Assembly: GCF_000282975.1 (NCBI RefSeq) | Contig: NZ_ALJC01000086.1 | Coordinates: 1 to 37,537 of the forward strand | Length of the DNA: 37,537 nucleotides | DNA from: Pseudomonas psychrophila HA-4 | GTDB taxonomy: Bacteria > Pseudomonadota > Gammaproteobacteria > Pseudomonadales > Pseudomonadaceae | Direction of reading: 5' to 3' | In this document: one piece after another, positions 18,839 to 28,581 of the stretch | Layout: every line of letters begins with the position of its first letter | How positions within the stretch are numbered: the stretch's first letter is position 1 | Translations under genes and position numbers: made by a program | Notes under the pieces: model-generated | The model's input: only the letters and a program-made list of their open reading frames with translations | Told to the model about the DNA's origin: nothing | The model's database searches: none

Positions 18839-18855
18839 CTGGCACCCTTGTTGCT
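18839..18855 (+). promoter_or_regulatory. Sigma-54 promoter of the fliE operon
   Basis: The element is CTGGCACCCTTGTTGCT, with GG at 18841-18842, GC at 18853-18854 and a ten-base spacing. The -24 part TGGCAC and the -12 part TTGCT are both perfect. It ends 60 bases before the fliE start. FleQ-dependent expression of fliEFGHIJ is known in P. aeruginosa. Confidence 0.9.
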
Positions 18856-18915
18856 TCACCTCGGTAAGCGCTTTGAAAGTGTCAAAAAAATGCGGGTCGT
18901 CGGAGGCAGTTGTCC

Positions 18916-19248
18916 ATGAGCCAAGGTATTGAATTTAATCGATTGATGCTAGATATGCGGGCCATGCAAATGGACGCTATGGCGCAATCGAAATCGACTG
19001 TGCAGGCCGCTCCTGAAGCGGGTGCACCGAGCTTCTCCGACATGCTCGGCAACGCGATCAACAAGGTCAGCGACACGCAGCAAGCGTCGTCACAACTGTC
19101 CAATGCGTTTGAAATCGGTAAAACCGGTGTCGACCTAACGGACGTGATGATTGCGTCGCAAAAGGCCAGTGTGTCCTTCCAGGCAATTACTCAAGTCCGT
19201 AACAAGCTTGTTCAGGCTTACCAAGACATCATGCAGATGCCAGTTTAA
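18916..19248 (+). CDS. fliE: MS-ring/rod junction protein FliE
   Basis: FliE joins the MS ring to the proximal rod and is the first substrate of the flagellar exporter. The 110-residue protein has the family core [20 protein letters not shown] followed by [29 protein letters not shown] C-terminal helix. The ATG at 18916 is chosen over a TTG six bases upstream because GGAGG lies nine bases before it. It begins the fliEFGHIJ operon. Confidence 0.95.
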   Translation: MSQGIEFNRLMLDMRAMQMDAMAQSKSTVQAAPEAGAPSFSDMLGNAINKVSDTQQASSQLSNAFEIGKTGVDLTDVMIASQKASVSFQAITQVRNKLVQAYQDIMQMPV

Positions 19249-19263
19249 GAGCGATATTAAGTC

Positions 19264-21051
19264 ATGGCAGATGCACTTCCGGAAAATGTTCCGGCCAAGT
19301 CAGGCTTGGGTGGCGGCAAAGGGCCGCTGTTCGGTTTGTCGTTTCTGGACAACCTGGCCGAGATGACCATGTTGCGTCAGGTCGGCCTTATGGTCGGTCT
19401 GGCAGCGAGCGTGGCGATTGGTTTTGCCGTGGTGTTGTGGTCGCAACAACCCGATTACCGGCCGCTGTATGGCAGCCTGGCCGGTATGGATGCCAAGCAG
19501 GTCATGGAAACTCTGGCAGCCGCTGATATTGCCTACACCGTTGAGCCCAATTCTGGCGCCTTGTTGGTCAAGGCCGATGACGTCTCACGTGCGCGACTCA
19601 AGCTCGCCGCCGCGGGTGTTAGCCCCACAGACGGCAACATCGGCTTTGAGATTCTCGACAAGGACCAAGGCCTGGGCACCAGCCAGTTCATGGAAGCCAC
19701 GCGTTATCGCCGTGGTCTCGAAGGCGAGCTGGCGCGGACCATTTCCAGCTTGAACAACGTCAAGGGTGCGCGTGTGCACCTGGCTATTCCAAAAAGCTCG
19801 GTGTTCGTACGCGATGAGCGCAAGCCTAGTGCTTCGGTGCTGGTGGAGCTGTATGCCGGGCGTTCGCTGGAGCCGGGTCAAGTGCTGGCAATCATCAATC
19901 TGGTGGCCACCAGCGTGCCCGAGCTGAGCAAGTCTCAGATCACCGTCGTCGACCAAAAAGGTAACTTGCTTTCGGATCAGGCGGAAAACTCCGAACTGAC
20001 GATGGCTGGCAAGCAATTCGACTACAGCCGCCGCATGGAAGGCATGCTTACCCAGCGTGTGCACAATATTCTGCAACCAGTGCTGGGCAACGACCGCTAT
20101 AAAGCCGAAGTGTCGGCTGACGTCGACTTCAGTGCTGTCGAATCCACCTCCGAACAATTCAACCCCGATCAACCGGCCTTGCGCAGTGAGCAGTCGACCA
20201 GCGAGCAGCGCACCGCTAGCAATGGTCCGCAAGGTGTGCCGGGTGCCTTGAGCAACCAGCCACCGAGCCCGGCAACGGCGCCGCAGCAAGCGGGCCAAGC
20301 TGGGGCGGGCGGTGCAGGCATGATCCAGCCAGGGCAACCGTTGCTGGATGCCAACGGCCAGCAAATCATGGACCCGGCCACCGGCCAGCCGATGCTGGCG
20401 CCGTACCCGGCAGATAAACGTTCACAGTCGACCCGAAACTTTGAGCTCGACCGCTCAATCAGCCACACCAAGCAGCAGCAGGGTAAGGTCAATCGCTTGT
20501 CGGTCGCCGTGGTGATCGACGATCAGGTCAACGTCAATCCGGCCAACGGTGAAGTAACCCGTGCGCCGTGGAGCGCCGATCAACTGGCGCGCTTTACCCG
20601 GCTGGTTCAGGACGCGGTCGGCTTTGATGCCAGTCGTGGTGACAGCGTAAGCGTGATCAATGTGCCGTTCTCGACCGAGCGTGGCGAAGTGATTGCCGAC
20701 ATTGCGTTCTACTCGCAGCCGTGGTTCTGGGATGTGGTCAAACAAGTGCTGGGCGTGCTGTTTATTCTGGTGCTGGTGTTCGGGGTGCTGCGTCCGGTGC
20801 TCAACAACATCACCGGCAACGGTCGCAAAGGTTTGGCGGGCATTGGCAGCGACGCCGAGATGGGCGGTATGGGTGGCCTGGACGGCGAGTTGGCCAATGA
20901 CCGTGTCAGCTTGGGCGGTCCGCAAAGCATCATGTTGCCAAGCCCTAGCGAGGGTTATGACGCCCAATTGAACGCGATCAAGAGTCTGGTAGCCGAAGAC
21001 CCGGGCCGAGTCGCCCAGGTTGTTAAAGAATGGATCAACGCTGATGAGTGA
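19264..21051 (+). CDS. fliF: Flagellar MS-ring protein FliF
   Basis: FliF builds the MS ring in the inner membrane, the base of rod and C ring. Two membrane segments frame the periplasmic part: residues about 37-60 (LRQVGLMVGLAASVAIGFAV) and about 490-515 (QVLGVLFILVLVFGVLRP). The ring-building motifs occur between them (GVSPTDGNIGFEILDKDQGL region, LARTISSLNNVKGARVHLAIP region). The C-terminal tail (VKSLVAEDPGRVAQVVKEW-type) binds FliG. The P/Q/G-rich segment at about 310-380 is a variable loop. Length is 595 residues. The last eight bases overlap fliG. Confidence 0.97.
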   Translation: MADALPENVPAKSGLGGGKGPLFGLSFLDNLAEMTMLRQVGLMVGLAASVAIGFAVVLWSQQPDYRPLYGSLAGMDAKQVMETLAAADIAYTVEPNSGALLVKADDVSRARLKLAAAGVSPTDGNIGFEILDKDQGLGTSQFMEATRYRRGLEGELARTISSLNNVKGARVHLAIPKSSVFVRDERKPSASVLVELYAGRSLEPGQVLAIINLVATSVPELSKSQITVVDQKGNLLSDQAENSELTMAGKQFDYSRRMEGMLTQRVHNILQPVLGNDRYKAEVSADVDFSAVESTSEQFNPDQPALRSEQSTSEQRTASNGPQGVPGALSNQPPSPATAPQQAGQAGAGGAGMIQPGQPLLDANGQQIMDPATGQPMLAPYPADKRSQSTRNFELDRSISHTKQQQGKVNRLSVAVVIDDQVNVNPANGEVTRAPWSADQLARFTRLVQDAVGFDASRGDSVSVINVPFSTERGEVIADIAFYSQPWFWDVVKQVLGVLFILVLVFGVLRPVLNNITGNGRKGLAGIGSDAEMGGMGGLDGELANDRVSLGGPQSIMLPSPSEGYDAQLNAIKSLVAEDPGRVAQVVKEWINADE

Positions 21052-22066
21052 TAACCGAGCTGCCGCCAACGCAAAGCTGACCCGGGTCGATAAAGCGGCA
21101 ATTTTGTTGCTGTCGCTTGGCGAAACCGACGCCGCCCAAGTGTTGCGGCACATGGGGCCCAAAGAAGTACAGCGTGTAGGCGTGGCGATGGCGCAGATGC
21201 GCAATGTGCATCGCGAGCAGGTCGAGCAGGTGATGCGCGAGTTCGTCGAAATCGTCGGCGATCAGACCAGTCTGGGTGTCGGCTCCGACAGCTACATTCG
21301 TAAAATGCTCACCTCGGCGCTGGGCGAAGACAAGGCCAACGGCCTGATCGACCGCATTCTGCTGGGTGGCAACACCAGCGGCCTCGACAGCCTGAAGTGG
21401 ATGGAGCCACGTGCAGTGGCCGATGTGATTCGCTTCGAACACCCACAGATTCAAGCCATTGTCGTGGCCTACCTCGACCCCGATCAGGCAGGTGAGGTGC
21501 TGGGGCACTTCGATCAAAAGGCGCGCCTGGACATCATCCTGCGCGTATCCTCGCTTAACACCGTGCAACCGGCGGCGTTGAAAGAGCTTAACCAGATTCT
21601 CGAAAAACAATTCTCTGGCAATTCCAACGCTGCCCGCACCTCGCTGGGCGGCATCAAGCGCGCGGCCGACATCATGAACTTCCTCGACAGCTCGATGGAA
21701 GCGCAACTGATGGACTCTATCCGCGACGTCGACGAAGACTTGTCGGGCCAGATCGAAGACCTGATGTTCGTCTTCAACAACCTGGCAGACGTTGACGATC
21801 GGGGCATTCAGGCGTTGTTGCGTGAGGTGTCTTCGGACGTACTGGTGCTGGCGCTCAAGGGCTCCGACGACAACGTCCAGGAAAAAATCTTCAAGAATAT
21901 GTCCAAGCGCGCAGCCGAACTGCTGCGCGACGACCTCGAAGCCAAAGGCCCGGTGCGCGTCAGCGACGTCGAAACGGCCCAGAAAGAAATCCTCACCATT
22001 GCCCGCCGAATGGCCGAAGCCGGAGAAATCGTTCTCGGTGGGAAGGGCGGCGAAGAGATGATCTAA
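21044..22066 (+). CDS. fliG: Flagellar motor switch protein FliG
   Basis: FliG is the C-ring protein that contacts FliF and receives torque from the stator. The N-terminal domain begins LTRVDKAAILLLSLGE. The middle domain carries the EHPQ motif (DVIRFEHPQIQAIVVAYL). The C-terminal domain has the charged torque helix (FVFNNLADVDDRGIQALLRE and MSKRAAELLRDDLEAKGPVR). The ATG at 21044 overlaps the end of fliF; an upstream in-frame start at 21020 would add eight residues from inside fliF and is unlikely. Length is 340 residues. Confidence 0.97.
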   Translation: MSDNRAAANAKLTRVDKAAILLLSLGETDAAQVLRHMGPKEVQRVGVAMAQMRNVHREQVEQVMREFVEIVGDQTSLGVGSDSYIRKMLTSALGEDKANGLIDRILLGGNTSGLDSLKWMEPRAVADVIRFEHPQIQAIVVAYLDPDQAGEVLGHFDQKARLDIILRVSSLNTVQPAALKELNQILEKQFSGNSNAARTSLGGIKRAADIMNFLDSSMEAQLMDSIRDVDEDLSGQIEDLMFVFNNLADVDDRGIQALLREVSSDVLVLALKGSDDNVQEKIFKNMSKRAAELLRDDLEAKGPVRVSDVETAQKEILTIARRMAEAGEIVLGGKGGEEMI

Positions 22067-22837
22067 GTGAGCAACGGTGAGTCGCCCGGAGAAGTAATTC
22101 GCGCCAAGGATGTCGGTGCCTTCGACGTATGGGGGCTGCCTAGTTTCGACCCTTACCGGGAGCCGGACGAAGAGCCTGAGCCCGAACCGGTTGAAGAACT
22201 GCCTGTCGACAGCGAGGAAGTGCCGCTCGACGAAGTGCAGCCGCTGACCCTTGAAGAACTCGAAAGCATCCGCCAAGAAGCCTGGAACGAAGGGTTTGCC
22301 ACGGGCGAAAAAGAAGGTTTTCACAGCACCCAGCTCAAGGTGCGCCAAGAAGCCGAGGTGGCCTTGAGTGCCAAAGTCGGCAGTCTTGAGCGCTTGATGA
22401 GCAGCTTGCTGGCGCCGTTGGCCGAACAAGACCAGCAACTTGAAAAAGCCATGGTCGGGTTGGTCGAACACATGACCCGGCTAGTGATTCAGCGCGAGCT
22501 GAAAACCGATTCAAGCCATATCGAACACGTGCTGCGTGACGGCTTGAAACTGCTGCCGATGGGCGCTGACAACATCCGACTGTTTATCAACCCGCAAGAC
22601 TTCGACCAGATCAAAGCCTTGCGCGAGCGCCATGACGAGCGCTGGCGGATTGTCGAAGACGACAGCCTGCAACCCGGAGGTTGCCGCATCGAGACGGAAC
22701 ACAGCCGCATCGATGCCAGCATCGAGACGCGGATCAAGCTCTCGATGAGCCAGTTGTTTGATCAGTTGCACGAACAATCGCTGCACCCGGCTGCGGCAGA
22801 CATCGACGTCGATCTGGACCAACCCGATGCGCCTTAA
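22067..22837 (+). CDS. fliH: Flagellar export ATPase regulator FliH
   Basis: FliH is the stator-like subunit that holds the FliI ATPase at the export gate and inhibits it. It starts at a GTG immediately after the fliG stop codon. The N-terminal 75 residues are acidic and proline-rich ([17 protein letters not shown] region). A helical middle ([23 protein letters not shown]) has the G/A-xxx-E spacing of FliH/YscL proteins. The C-terminal domain (about 130-240) is conserved. Length of 256 residues is normal. It overlaps fliI by 11 bases. Confidence 0.93.
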   Translation: MSNGESPGEVIRAKDVGAFDVWGLPSFDPYREPDEEPEPEPVEELPVDSEEVPLDEVQPLTLEELESIRQEAWNEGFATGEKEGFHSTQLKVRQEAEVALSAKVGSLERLMSSLLAPLAEQDQQLEKAMVGLVEHMTRLVIQRELKTDSSHIEHVLRDGLKLLPMGADNIRLFINPQDFDQIKALRERHDERWRIVEDDSLQPGGCRIETEHSRIDASIETRIKLSMSQLFDQLHEQSLHPAAADIDVDLDQPDAP

Positions 22838-24185
22838 GCGCACCAGTTTCGCCAAGCGTCTCAGCAGCTACGCGCCAGCGGTGTCATTGCCCGCGCAACC
22901 GGTGGTTGAAGGCCGTCTGTTGCGCATGGTCGGTCTGACCCTAGAAGCTGAAGGTTTGCGTGCGGCGATGGGCAGTCGCTGCCTGGTGATCAACGACGAC
23001 AGCTTTCACCCGGTCGAAGTTGAAGCCGAAGTCATGGGCTTTTCGGGCAGCAAGATTTTCCTGATGCCGGTGGGCAGCGTGGCCGGTATCGCGCCGGGCG
23101 CCCGGGTTGTGCCGTTGGCCGATACTGGGCGTTTGCCGATGGGCATGAGTATGCTCGGCCGGGTACTCGATGGCGCGGGCCGTGCGCTGGATGGCAAAGG
23201 CCCAATGAAGGCCGAAGACTGGGTGCCGATGGACGGCCCGACCATCAACCCGCTTAATCGTGACCCTATCAGCGTGCCGCTGGATGTGGGGATTCGCAGC
23301 ATTAATGGTTTATTGACGGTCGGTCGTGGCCAGCGTCTGGGCCTTTTTGCCGGTACGGGTGTGGGTAAGAGTGTGCTGCTGGGCATGATGACCCGCTTCA
23401 CCGAGGCCGACATCATCGTGGTTGGCCTGATCGGGGAGCGGGGTCGCGAGGTTAAGGAGTTCATTGAGCACATTCTCGGAACAGAAGGCCTCAAACGTTC
23501 GGTGGTGGTTGCGTCCCCAGCTGACGATGCGCCGCTGATGCGTCTGCGGGCGGCCATGTACTGCACGCGGATTGCCGAGTACTTTCGCGACAAGGGTAAA
23601 AACGTGTTGCTGCTGATGGATTCCTTGACCCGTTTCGCTCAGGCCCAGCGTGAAATTGCCCTAGCGATAGGCGAGCCGCCTGCGACCAAGGGGTATCCGC
23701 CGTCTGTGTTCGCCAAGCTGCCCAAACTGGTTGAGCGTGCCGGTAATGCCGAGGCCGGTGGCGGCTCGATTACCGCGTTCTACACCGTGTTGTCCGAAGG
23801 CGATGACCAGCAAGACCCGATTGCCGATTCGGCGCGGGGGGTGCTCGACGGTCACATCGTGTTGTCGCGGCGTTTGGCTGAAGAAGGCCATTACCCGGCT
23901 ATCGACATTGAAGCCTCCATCAGCCGGGTCATGCCGTCGGTGGTCAGCGCCGAGCACATGCGCCGTGCGCAGCAATTCAAGCAGCTGTGGTCGCGTTTCC
24001 AGCAAGCGCGGGACCTGATCAGCGTGGGCGCCTACGTGCCGGGTGGCGACCGTGAAACCGACACGGCCATCAGTTTGCAGCCAGCCATGGTGGCGTACCT
24101 GCGCCAAGGGCTGAACGACAACATCAGCCTGGGCGAAAGCAGCGGCCACTTGGCCACTATTTTCGCCCCGGCGGCAGGTGGTTAA
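22827..24185 (+). CDS. fliI: Flagellum-specific ATPase FliI
   Basis: FliI is the F1-beta-like ATPase of the flagellar type III export apparatus. Walker A GTGVGKS is at 176-182, and Walker [21 protein letters not shown] and the ATPase signature [18 protein letters not shown] follow. The ATG at 22827 ([17 protein letters not shown]) gives the family length of 452 residues; the longer frame from 22758 runs through fliH and is rejected. It is located next to FliH and FliJ, its two partners. Confidence 0.97.
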   Translation: MRLKRTSFAKRLSSYAPAVSLPAQPVVEGRLLRMVGLTLEAEGLRAAMGSRCLVINDDSFHPVEVEAEVMGFSGSKIFLMPVGSVAGIAPGARVVPLADTGRLPMGMSMLGRVLDGAGRALDGKGPMKAEDWVPMDGPTINPLNRDPISVPLDVGIRSINGLLTVGRGQRLGLFAGTGVGKSVLLGMMTRFTEADIIVVGLIGERGREVKEFIEHILGTEGLKRSVVVASPADDAPLMRLRAAMYCTRIAEYFRDKGKNVLLLMDSLTRFAQAQREIALAIGEPPATKGYPPSVFAKLPKLVERAGNAEAGGGSITAFYTVLSEGDDQQDPIADSARGVLDGHIVLSRRLAEEGHYPAIDIEASISRVMPSVVSAEHMRRAQQFKQLWSRFQQARDLISVGAYVPGGDRETDTAISLQPAMVAYLRQGLNDNISLGESSGHLATIFAPAAGG

Positions 24186-24191
24186 TCGACG

Positions 24192-24644
24192 ATGGCCAGT
24201 GATGGAAGGGCGGCGCGCCTAGCGCCCGTGGTCGAAATGGCCGAAAAAACCGAGAAGGCCGCCGCACAACGCTTGGGGCACTTTCAGGGGCAGGTCAACT
24301 TGGCTAACAGCAAGCTCGGCGACCTTGAGAACTTCCGTGGTGAATACCAGTTGCAATGGGTCGAGCGCGGCAGTCAGGGCGTGAGCGGTCAATGGCTGCG
24401 CAACTACCAATACTTCCTCAATCAACTCGAAACGGCGGTTGGCCAGCAGCGTCAGAGCGTGCAATGGCATGAAAACAACCTCAACAAAGCCCGCGAGGCG
24501 TGGCAGCAGGCGTATGCCAGGGTAGAAGGGCTGCGCAAGCTGGTGCAACGCTACGCCGACGAAGCTCGCCGGCTCGAAGACAAGCGCGAACAAAAGCTGA
24601 TGGACGAACTGTCCCAGCGCCTGCCGCGCCAAGAGGTGTATTGA
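24192..24644 (+). CDS. fliJ: Flagellar export protein FliJ
   Basis: FliJ is the gamma-subunit-like stalk of the export ATPase, helping to dock the ATPase to FlhA. The 150-residue protein is almost entirely a long antiparallel coiled coil rich in Q, E, R and A (KTEKAAAQRLGHFQGQVNLA; RKLVQRYADEARRLEDKREQ). This matches the family, whose sequence conservation is otherwise low. It begins six bases after the fliI stop and ends the fliE operon. Confidence 0.92.
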   Translation: MASDGRAARLAPVVEMAEKTEKAAAQRLGHFQGQVNLANSKLGDLENFRGEYQLQWVERGSQGVSGQWLRNYQYFLNQLETAVGQQRQSVQWHENNLNKAREAWQQAYARVEGLRKLVQRYADEARRLEDKREQKLMDELSQRLPRQEVY

Positions 24645-24743
24645 AAACAACGCTGTTTAGCCTCATTCCTCGTCAGCCCCTACAAGATTGCAGTCAGCGT
24701 CTATAGTTCTTTGTCAACCGACATTGGACACAGGAGCAGCCAC

Positions 24744-25049
24744 ATGGCAGTGACGTCGCACGTTTCAAACGATGGCAACAAGTTGACGATCGCCATCAAG
24801 GGCCGGTTTGATTTCAGCAAGCACCAAGAATTTCGTGAGGCTTACGAAAAATGCTCGCTCAAATCTCCTCAAGTGGTCGTAGACCTCAAAGAAGCAACCT
24901 ACCTCGACAGCTCGGCGCTGGGCATGCTGTTGTTGCTGCGCGACCATGCTGGCGGCGATGAATCGGATGTGCGGGTGGTGAATAGCAACTCTGATGTTCG
25001 CAAAGTGCTGGCTATCTCCAACTTCGACAAGCTGTTCGACATTAATTGA
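24744..25049 (+). CDS. hsbA: STAS-domain anti-sigma factor antagonist HsbA
   Basis: HsbA is a SpoIIAA-like STAS protein. In P. aeruginosa its phosphorylation state decides whether it binds the anti-sigma factor FlgM or the diguanylate cyclase HsbD, switching between swimming and biofilm. The phosphorylatable serine is S56 in ATYLDSSALGMLLLLRDH, the same position as reported for P. aeruginosa. The ATG at 24744 has CAGGAG upstream and gives 101 residues. A TTG 33 bases earlier is less likely. The gene opens the hsbA-hsbR-hptB group. HsbD and FlgM are not in the window. Confidence 0.9.
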   Translation: MAVTSHVSNDGNKLTIAIKGRFDFSKHQEFREAYEKCSLKSPQVVVDLKEATYLDSSALGMLLLLRDHAGGDESDVRVVNSNSDVRKVLAISNFDKLFDIN

Positions 25050-26761
25050 ACAGCCCATTGCCGCAAGCGCATGGCTTGACGGTATTAATTGCCGAAGACG
25101 GCGCTGCCGATCGCCTTTTGTTGTCGAGTATTGTGCAGCGTCAGGGGCATAAGGTGCTGCTCGCCTGTAACGGCGCCGAGGCCGTAGAGCTGTTCCGTCA
25201 ACAACGCCCGCAACTGGTGTTGATGGACGGCCTAATGCCCGTGATGGACGGCTTTGAAGCCACGCGCCAGATCAAGGCGCTGGCCGGTGAGGTGCTGGTG
25301 CCGGTGATCTTTCTGACATCACTCAACCATGCCGATGCCCTGACTCGAACGCTTGAGGCGGGCGGGGATGACGTGCTGATTAAACCGTACAACCCATTGC
25401 TGCTGGCGGCCAAAATCACCGTGATGGACCGTCTGCGCCGCTTGCAGGAAACCGTCCTGCAACAGCGTGACCTGATCGCCCGGCACAATGAGTACCTGCT
25501 CAATGAGCAGCGAGTGGCCAAGGCAGTGTTTGATCGGGTGGCGCATTCGGGCTGCCTGAGTGCGCCTAATATTCGTTATCGACAGTCGCCGTACGCCTTG
25601 TTCAATGGCGACTTGCTGCTTGCCGCCTACACCCCGTCGGGCGATACCCACGTGCTGCTGGCCGACTTCACCGGTCATGGTTTACCGGCGGCGATTGGTG
25701 CGATGCCGCTGTCGGAAGTGTTCTACAGCATGACGACCAAAGGCTACGGCTTGGGCGAAATGCTGCGTGAAATGAATGCCAAGCTCAAACGTATCCTGCC
25801 TGTCGACATGTTCTGTTGTGCCACGCTGGTGTGCGTCAGCGCACAGCGACGCAGCGTCGAGGTGTGGAGTGGCGGCATGCCCGATGGCTATCTGCAAGCA
25901 AGGGCTGCGGGGCAGCGTACCCCGCTGATCTCGCAACATGTGCCACTGGGGGTATTGAAAGCCAAAGCGTTTGATCATTCGACGCAGGTCTTGCCGATGC
26001 ACCCCGGTGATCAGCTGTTTTTGCTCACCGATGGGGTGACCGAGACCATCGGCCCGGATGACCAGTTGTTTGGCGTGGAACGGTTACAGCGGGTGCTGGA
26101 TAGCAACCGCGAGCCGCAGCAATTGATCGACGAGGTTGAGCAAGCCTTGCGTGATTTTCAGGGCCGCACGCGCGATGACGTGAGCATGGTGCTAATCACC
26201 TCGCAACTGCCGGAGCATCCGGGCATGCCAGTCATGCTCTACACCGACAGCGGTCAATGCAGCCCGCTCGACTGGTCGGCCAGTTTTGAATTTCGTGCGT
26301 CAACGTTGCAACAATTCAATCCGCTGCCTTACTTGCTGCATTTGCTGATGGAAGTCCATGGGCTGCGTGCGCAAGGGGCGGTCATTCATTCTGTCTTGTC
26401 CGAGCTTTACAGTAATGCGCTTGAGCATGGCGTATTGGGGCTCGATTCTCGGCTAAAGCGTGATGCCGAAGGTTTTACAAGATATTACCGATTGCGCAAT
26501 CAACGCCTAGCTGAATTACAACGTGGTTTTGTGCGTGTTTCGATGCAAGTAATGCCATGCCCAAGGGGCGGGCGGCTGACCCTTGACGTTGAAGACAGTG
26601 GTCAGGGCTTTGATGTCGCCAAAATGATGGCCAGGCCGCTTGAACTAGATCGTTTCTCGGGGCGCGGGCTAAATTTGGTGCGCCAACTGTGCCCGGCGGC
26701 GCGCTGGTCCGAGGAAGGTCGAAAGTCGACCGTAGAGTTTTCATGGGAGGCTCTGGCATAA
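25046..26761 (+). CDS. hsbR: Response regulator with phosphatase and kinase domains HsbR
   Basis: HsbR is the partner-switch enzyme that dephosphorylates or phosphorylates HsbA, controlled by HptB. The receiver domain (about 10-130) has D61 in LVLMDGLMPVMDGF. A PP2C/SpoIIE-type phosphatase domain (about 180-390) has LLADFTGHGLPAAIGAMPL and LLTDGVTETIG. The C-terminal HATPase domain (about 420-570) has ELYSNALEHG and FSGRGLNLVRQLC. No ATG is near the N-terminus; a TTG at 25046 overlapping the hsbA stop codon best fits the receiver domain, so translation is probably coupled. Length is then 571 residues. Confidence 0.88.
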   Translation: MNSPLPQAHGLTVLIAEDGAADRLLLSSIVQRQGHKVLLACNGAEAVELFRQQRPQLVLMDGLMPVMDGFEATRQIKALAGEVLVPVIFLTSLNHADALTRTLEAGGDDVLIKPYNPLLLAAKITVMDRLRRLQETVLQQRDLIARHNEYLLNEQRVAKAVFDRVAHSGCLSAPNIRYRQSPYALFNGDLLLAAYTPSGDTHVLLADFTGHGLPAAIGAMPLSEVFYSMTTKGYGLGEMLREMNAKLKRILPVDMFCCATLVCVSAQRRSVEVWSGGMPDGYLQARAAGQRTPLISQHVPLGVLKAKAFDHSTQVLPMHPGDQLFLLTDGVTETIGPDDQLFGVERLQRVLDSNREPQQLIDEVEQALRDFQGRTRDDVSMVLITSQLPEHPGMPVMLYTDSGQCSPLDWSASFEFRASTLQQFNPLPYLLHLLMEVHGLRAQGAVIHSVLSELYSNALEHGVLGLDSRLKRDAEGFTRYYRLRNQRLAELQRGFVRVSMQVMPCPRGGRLTLDVEDSGQGFDVAKMMARPLELDRFSGRGLNLVRQLCPAARWSEEGRKSTVEFSWEALA

Positions 26762-26792
26762 TCCGCCACATTCTTGATCAAGGAGTGAACAA

Positions 26793-27158
26793 GTGTCTGA
26801 AATTCATATGGATCAACAAGTCATCAGCTCATTACGAGAGGTTATGGAAGGGGGGTTCGCGGAACTGCTGGACACCTTTCTCTTGGACTCCGAAGAGCGT
26901 ATTGGCCAACTGCACAACGCTCACGAGGCGCGCGACCTGACCTTGGTTGCTCACAGCTTCAAAGGCAGCAGCAGCAACATGGGTGCCATTCGATTGGCGC
27001 AGCTTTGCGGGCAGCTCGAAGAGCGTGCGCAAAAGAAACAGCTGGCCGGCATCGAAGAGTTGGTCATCAAAATTGATGATGAGTACCAAATGGTCCGCCA
27101 ACTTTATCGTGCTGAGCGCCAACGAGTCGCTGCGTCCAGTTTTGCTTCTGGCGGTTAA
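26793..27158 (+). CDS. hptB: Histidine phosphotransfer protein HptB
   Basis: HptB relays phosphoryl groups from hybrid kinases of the Gac/Ret type to HsbR in P. aeruginosa. The 121-residue protein is a single Hpt domain with the phosphoacceptor H54 in LVAHSFKGSSSNMGA. It starts at a GTG preceded by AAGGAG at good spacing. It is 31 bases after hsbR. The next gene, fliK, follows after 75 bases, so fliK may be co-transcribed with this module. Confidence 0.9.
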   Translation: MSEIHMDQQVISSLREVMEGGFAELLDTFLLDSEERIGQLHNAHEARDLTLVAHSFKGSSSNMGAIRLAQLCGQLEERAQKKQLAGIEELVIKIDDEYQMVRQLYRAERQRVAASSFASGG

Positions 27159-27233
27159 CGCTAAAGCTGGCCCGAACCTTGCTCTGTCTCTTCGACCTGT
27201 ACCTATGCCAGCCGTACAGCGGAGATTTTGCCA

Positions 27234-28511
27234 ATGCCACTCGCCGCCAATCCGTTACTCCAGACACCTGCTGTTGCTACGTCCAAAGCCGCGGCGGCTA
27301 AAGCTGCACAGCCTGACGTTGGGCCTGCCAAGTCAGGGGCTGAGCATTTTTCCAAGGTCTATGCCAAGGCGTCCGATGCCGCGTCTGTTGAAGCGAGCCC
27401 TAAGGCTGTCGCTAAGCAAGCAGCGGTCAATGACAATCCTGCGCAAAGCTCTCCAGCCATTGCCGATAGCGGCAAACACTTGCCTGGTGGCAAGAGCAAA
27501 GACACCGAGCCGCATGACAAAACCCTTAAGCCTGATGAATCCCCGTCGACCGTCGATTTACCTGCGGCCACAGCCATAGCGCCCGCTGCACCTCCCGTTG
27601 CCGAAGCCCCGCCGCCCGCTACGCCTGCACAACCTGACATTCAGGCTGCGCACTTGGCCGCCACCGTCATGCCGGTGCAAACCCAACCACAGCCCGCCGT
27701 GGCGACGGATGACAACTTTGACCCGGACGCAGATCCGCTGGATGACATGCCAGCTGTGCGATTGGCAATGGAGCAGGGCGGTCATGTGTCTGCCAGCAGT
27801 CAGTCTGCGACGAAAAACGCTCAGTCGGATAATTCGACCGCAGCAGCCCACGGCCAGTCGAGTGGGATCGCCATGCTGATTGATCCAAAAGCCGATGCTT
27901 CTGCCCATGGTGAAGGCGGCGAGAAGGCGTTCAAGGGGTTGATTGACGAGGGGCTGAAAGACCTGAAAAGCGCGTCTGGCGACACGCGGGTCGATGACTT
28001 CGCTAATCGCCTGGCTGCCCTGACTCAAGCCGTCGTGCCTAAAACAGCGAATGCGTTGCCGGTTAACCAGCCGTTGGCGATGCACCAGAGTGGCTGGACT
28101 GAGGACGTGGTCAACCGCGTGATGTACCTGTCCAGTGTCAACCTCAAATCTGCCGACATCCAATTGGAACCGGCCGAGCTGGGGCGTCTGGACATTCGAG
28201 TCAACATTGCGGCCGACCAGTCGGCGCAAGTCAACTTCATGAGTGGCCACGCGGGTGTGCGTGAAGCGCTGGACAGCCAGATGCACCGCCTGCGTGACAT
28301 GCTGGCCCAGCAGGGCATGAGCCAGGTTGACGTTAATGTGTCAGACCAATCGCGCAGTTGGCAGGGCCAAGGCCAGGAGCAACACACTCAAGGCCGCTCC
28401 ACGGGCCAGCGGCTTCAAAGTGGTGGTGAAGAGGACGCCTCTGTCGCGGCGCCTGAGCCTGTAGCCCCAAGCATCGTGCTGGGCTCCAGCGCCGTGGACT
28501 ACTACGCCTGA
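27234..28511 (+). CDS. fliK: Hook-length control protein FliK
   Basis: FliK measures hook length and switches the exporter from hook to filament substrates by acting on FlhB. The first 270 residues are Ala/Pro/Ser-rich and of low complexity. The C-terminal Flg_hook domain (about 285-385) has LEPAELGRLDIRVNIA and GVREALDSQMHRLRDMLAQQ. After it comes a Gln/Gly-rich tail. The ATG at 27234 has GGAG nine bases upstream; an in-frame TTG six bases earlier is less likely. Length is 425 residues. Its N-terminal half is too divergent to align by eye. Confidence 0.92.
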   Translation: MPLAANPLLQTPAVATSKAAAAKAAQPDVGPAKSGAEHFSKVYAKASDAASVEASPKAVAKQAAVNDNPAQSSPAIADSGKHLPGGKSKDTEPHDKTLKPDESPSTVDLPAATAIAPAAPPVAEAPPPATPAQPDIQAAHLAATVMPVQTQPQPAVATDDNFDPDADPLDDMPAVRLAMEQGGHVSASSQSATKNAQSDNSTAAAHGQSSGIAMLIDPKADASAHGEGGEKAFKGLIDEGLKDLKSASGDTRVDDFANRLAALTQAVVPKTANALPVNQPLAMHQSGWTEDVVNRVMYLSSVNLKSADIQLEPAELGRLDIRVNIAADQSAQVNFMSGHAGVREALDSQMHRLRDMLAQQGMSQVDVNVSDQSRSWQGQGQEQHTQGRSTGQRLQSGGEEDASVAAPEPVAPSIVLGSSAVDYYA

Positions 28512-28581
28512 CCTCTCTCCAGCCCTGCATCGCAGCCTCGTACCTCGTCAGCGACTACAAGAGTTGTGCCCAATCAAGGTT

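Noticed and set aside
21035..22471. Minus-strand open frame of 478 codons opposite fliG and fliH
   Set aside because: It is a shadow of strongly conserved plus-strand genes in G+C-rich DNA, has His- and Gln-rich composition unlike real proteins, and no ribosome-binding site.
22758..22826. Longer start for fliI at 22758
   Set aside because: It would add 23 residues read through the end of fliH that do not match the family; the ATG at 22827 gives the usual N-terminus.
24681..24707. Possible sigma-70 promoter before hsbA (TATAGT at 24702-24707)
   Set aside because: The -10 is fair, but there is no acceptable -35 at 16-18 bases; too weak to list as a feature.
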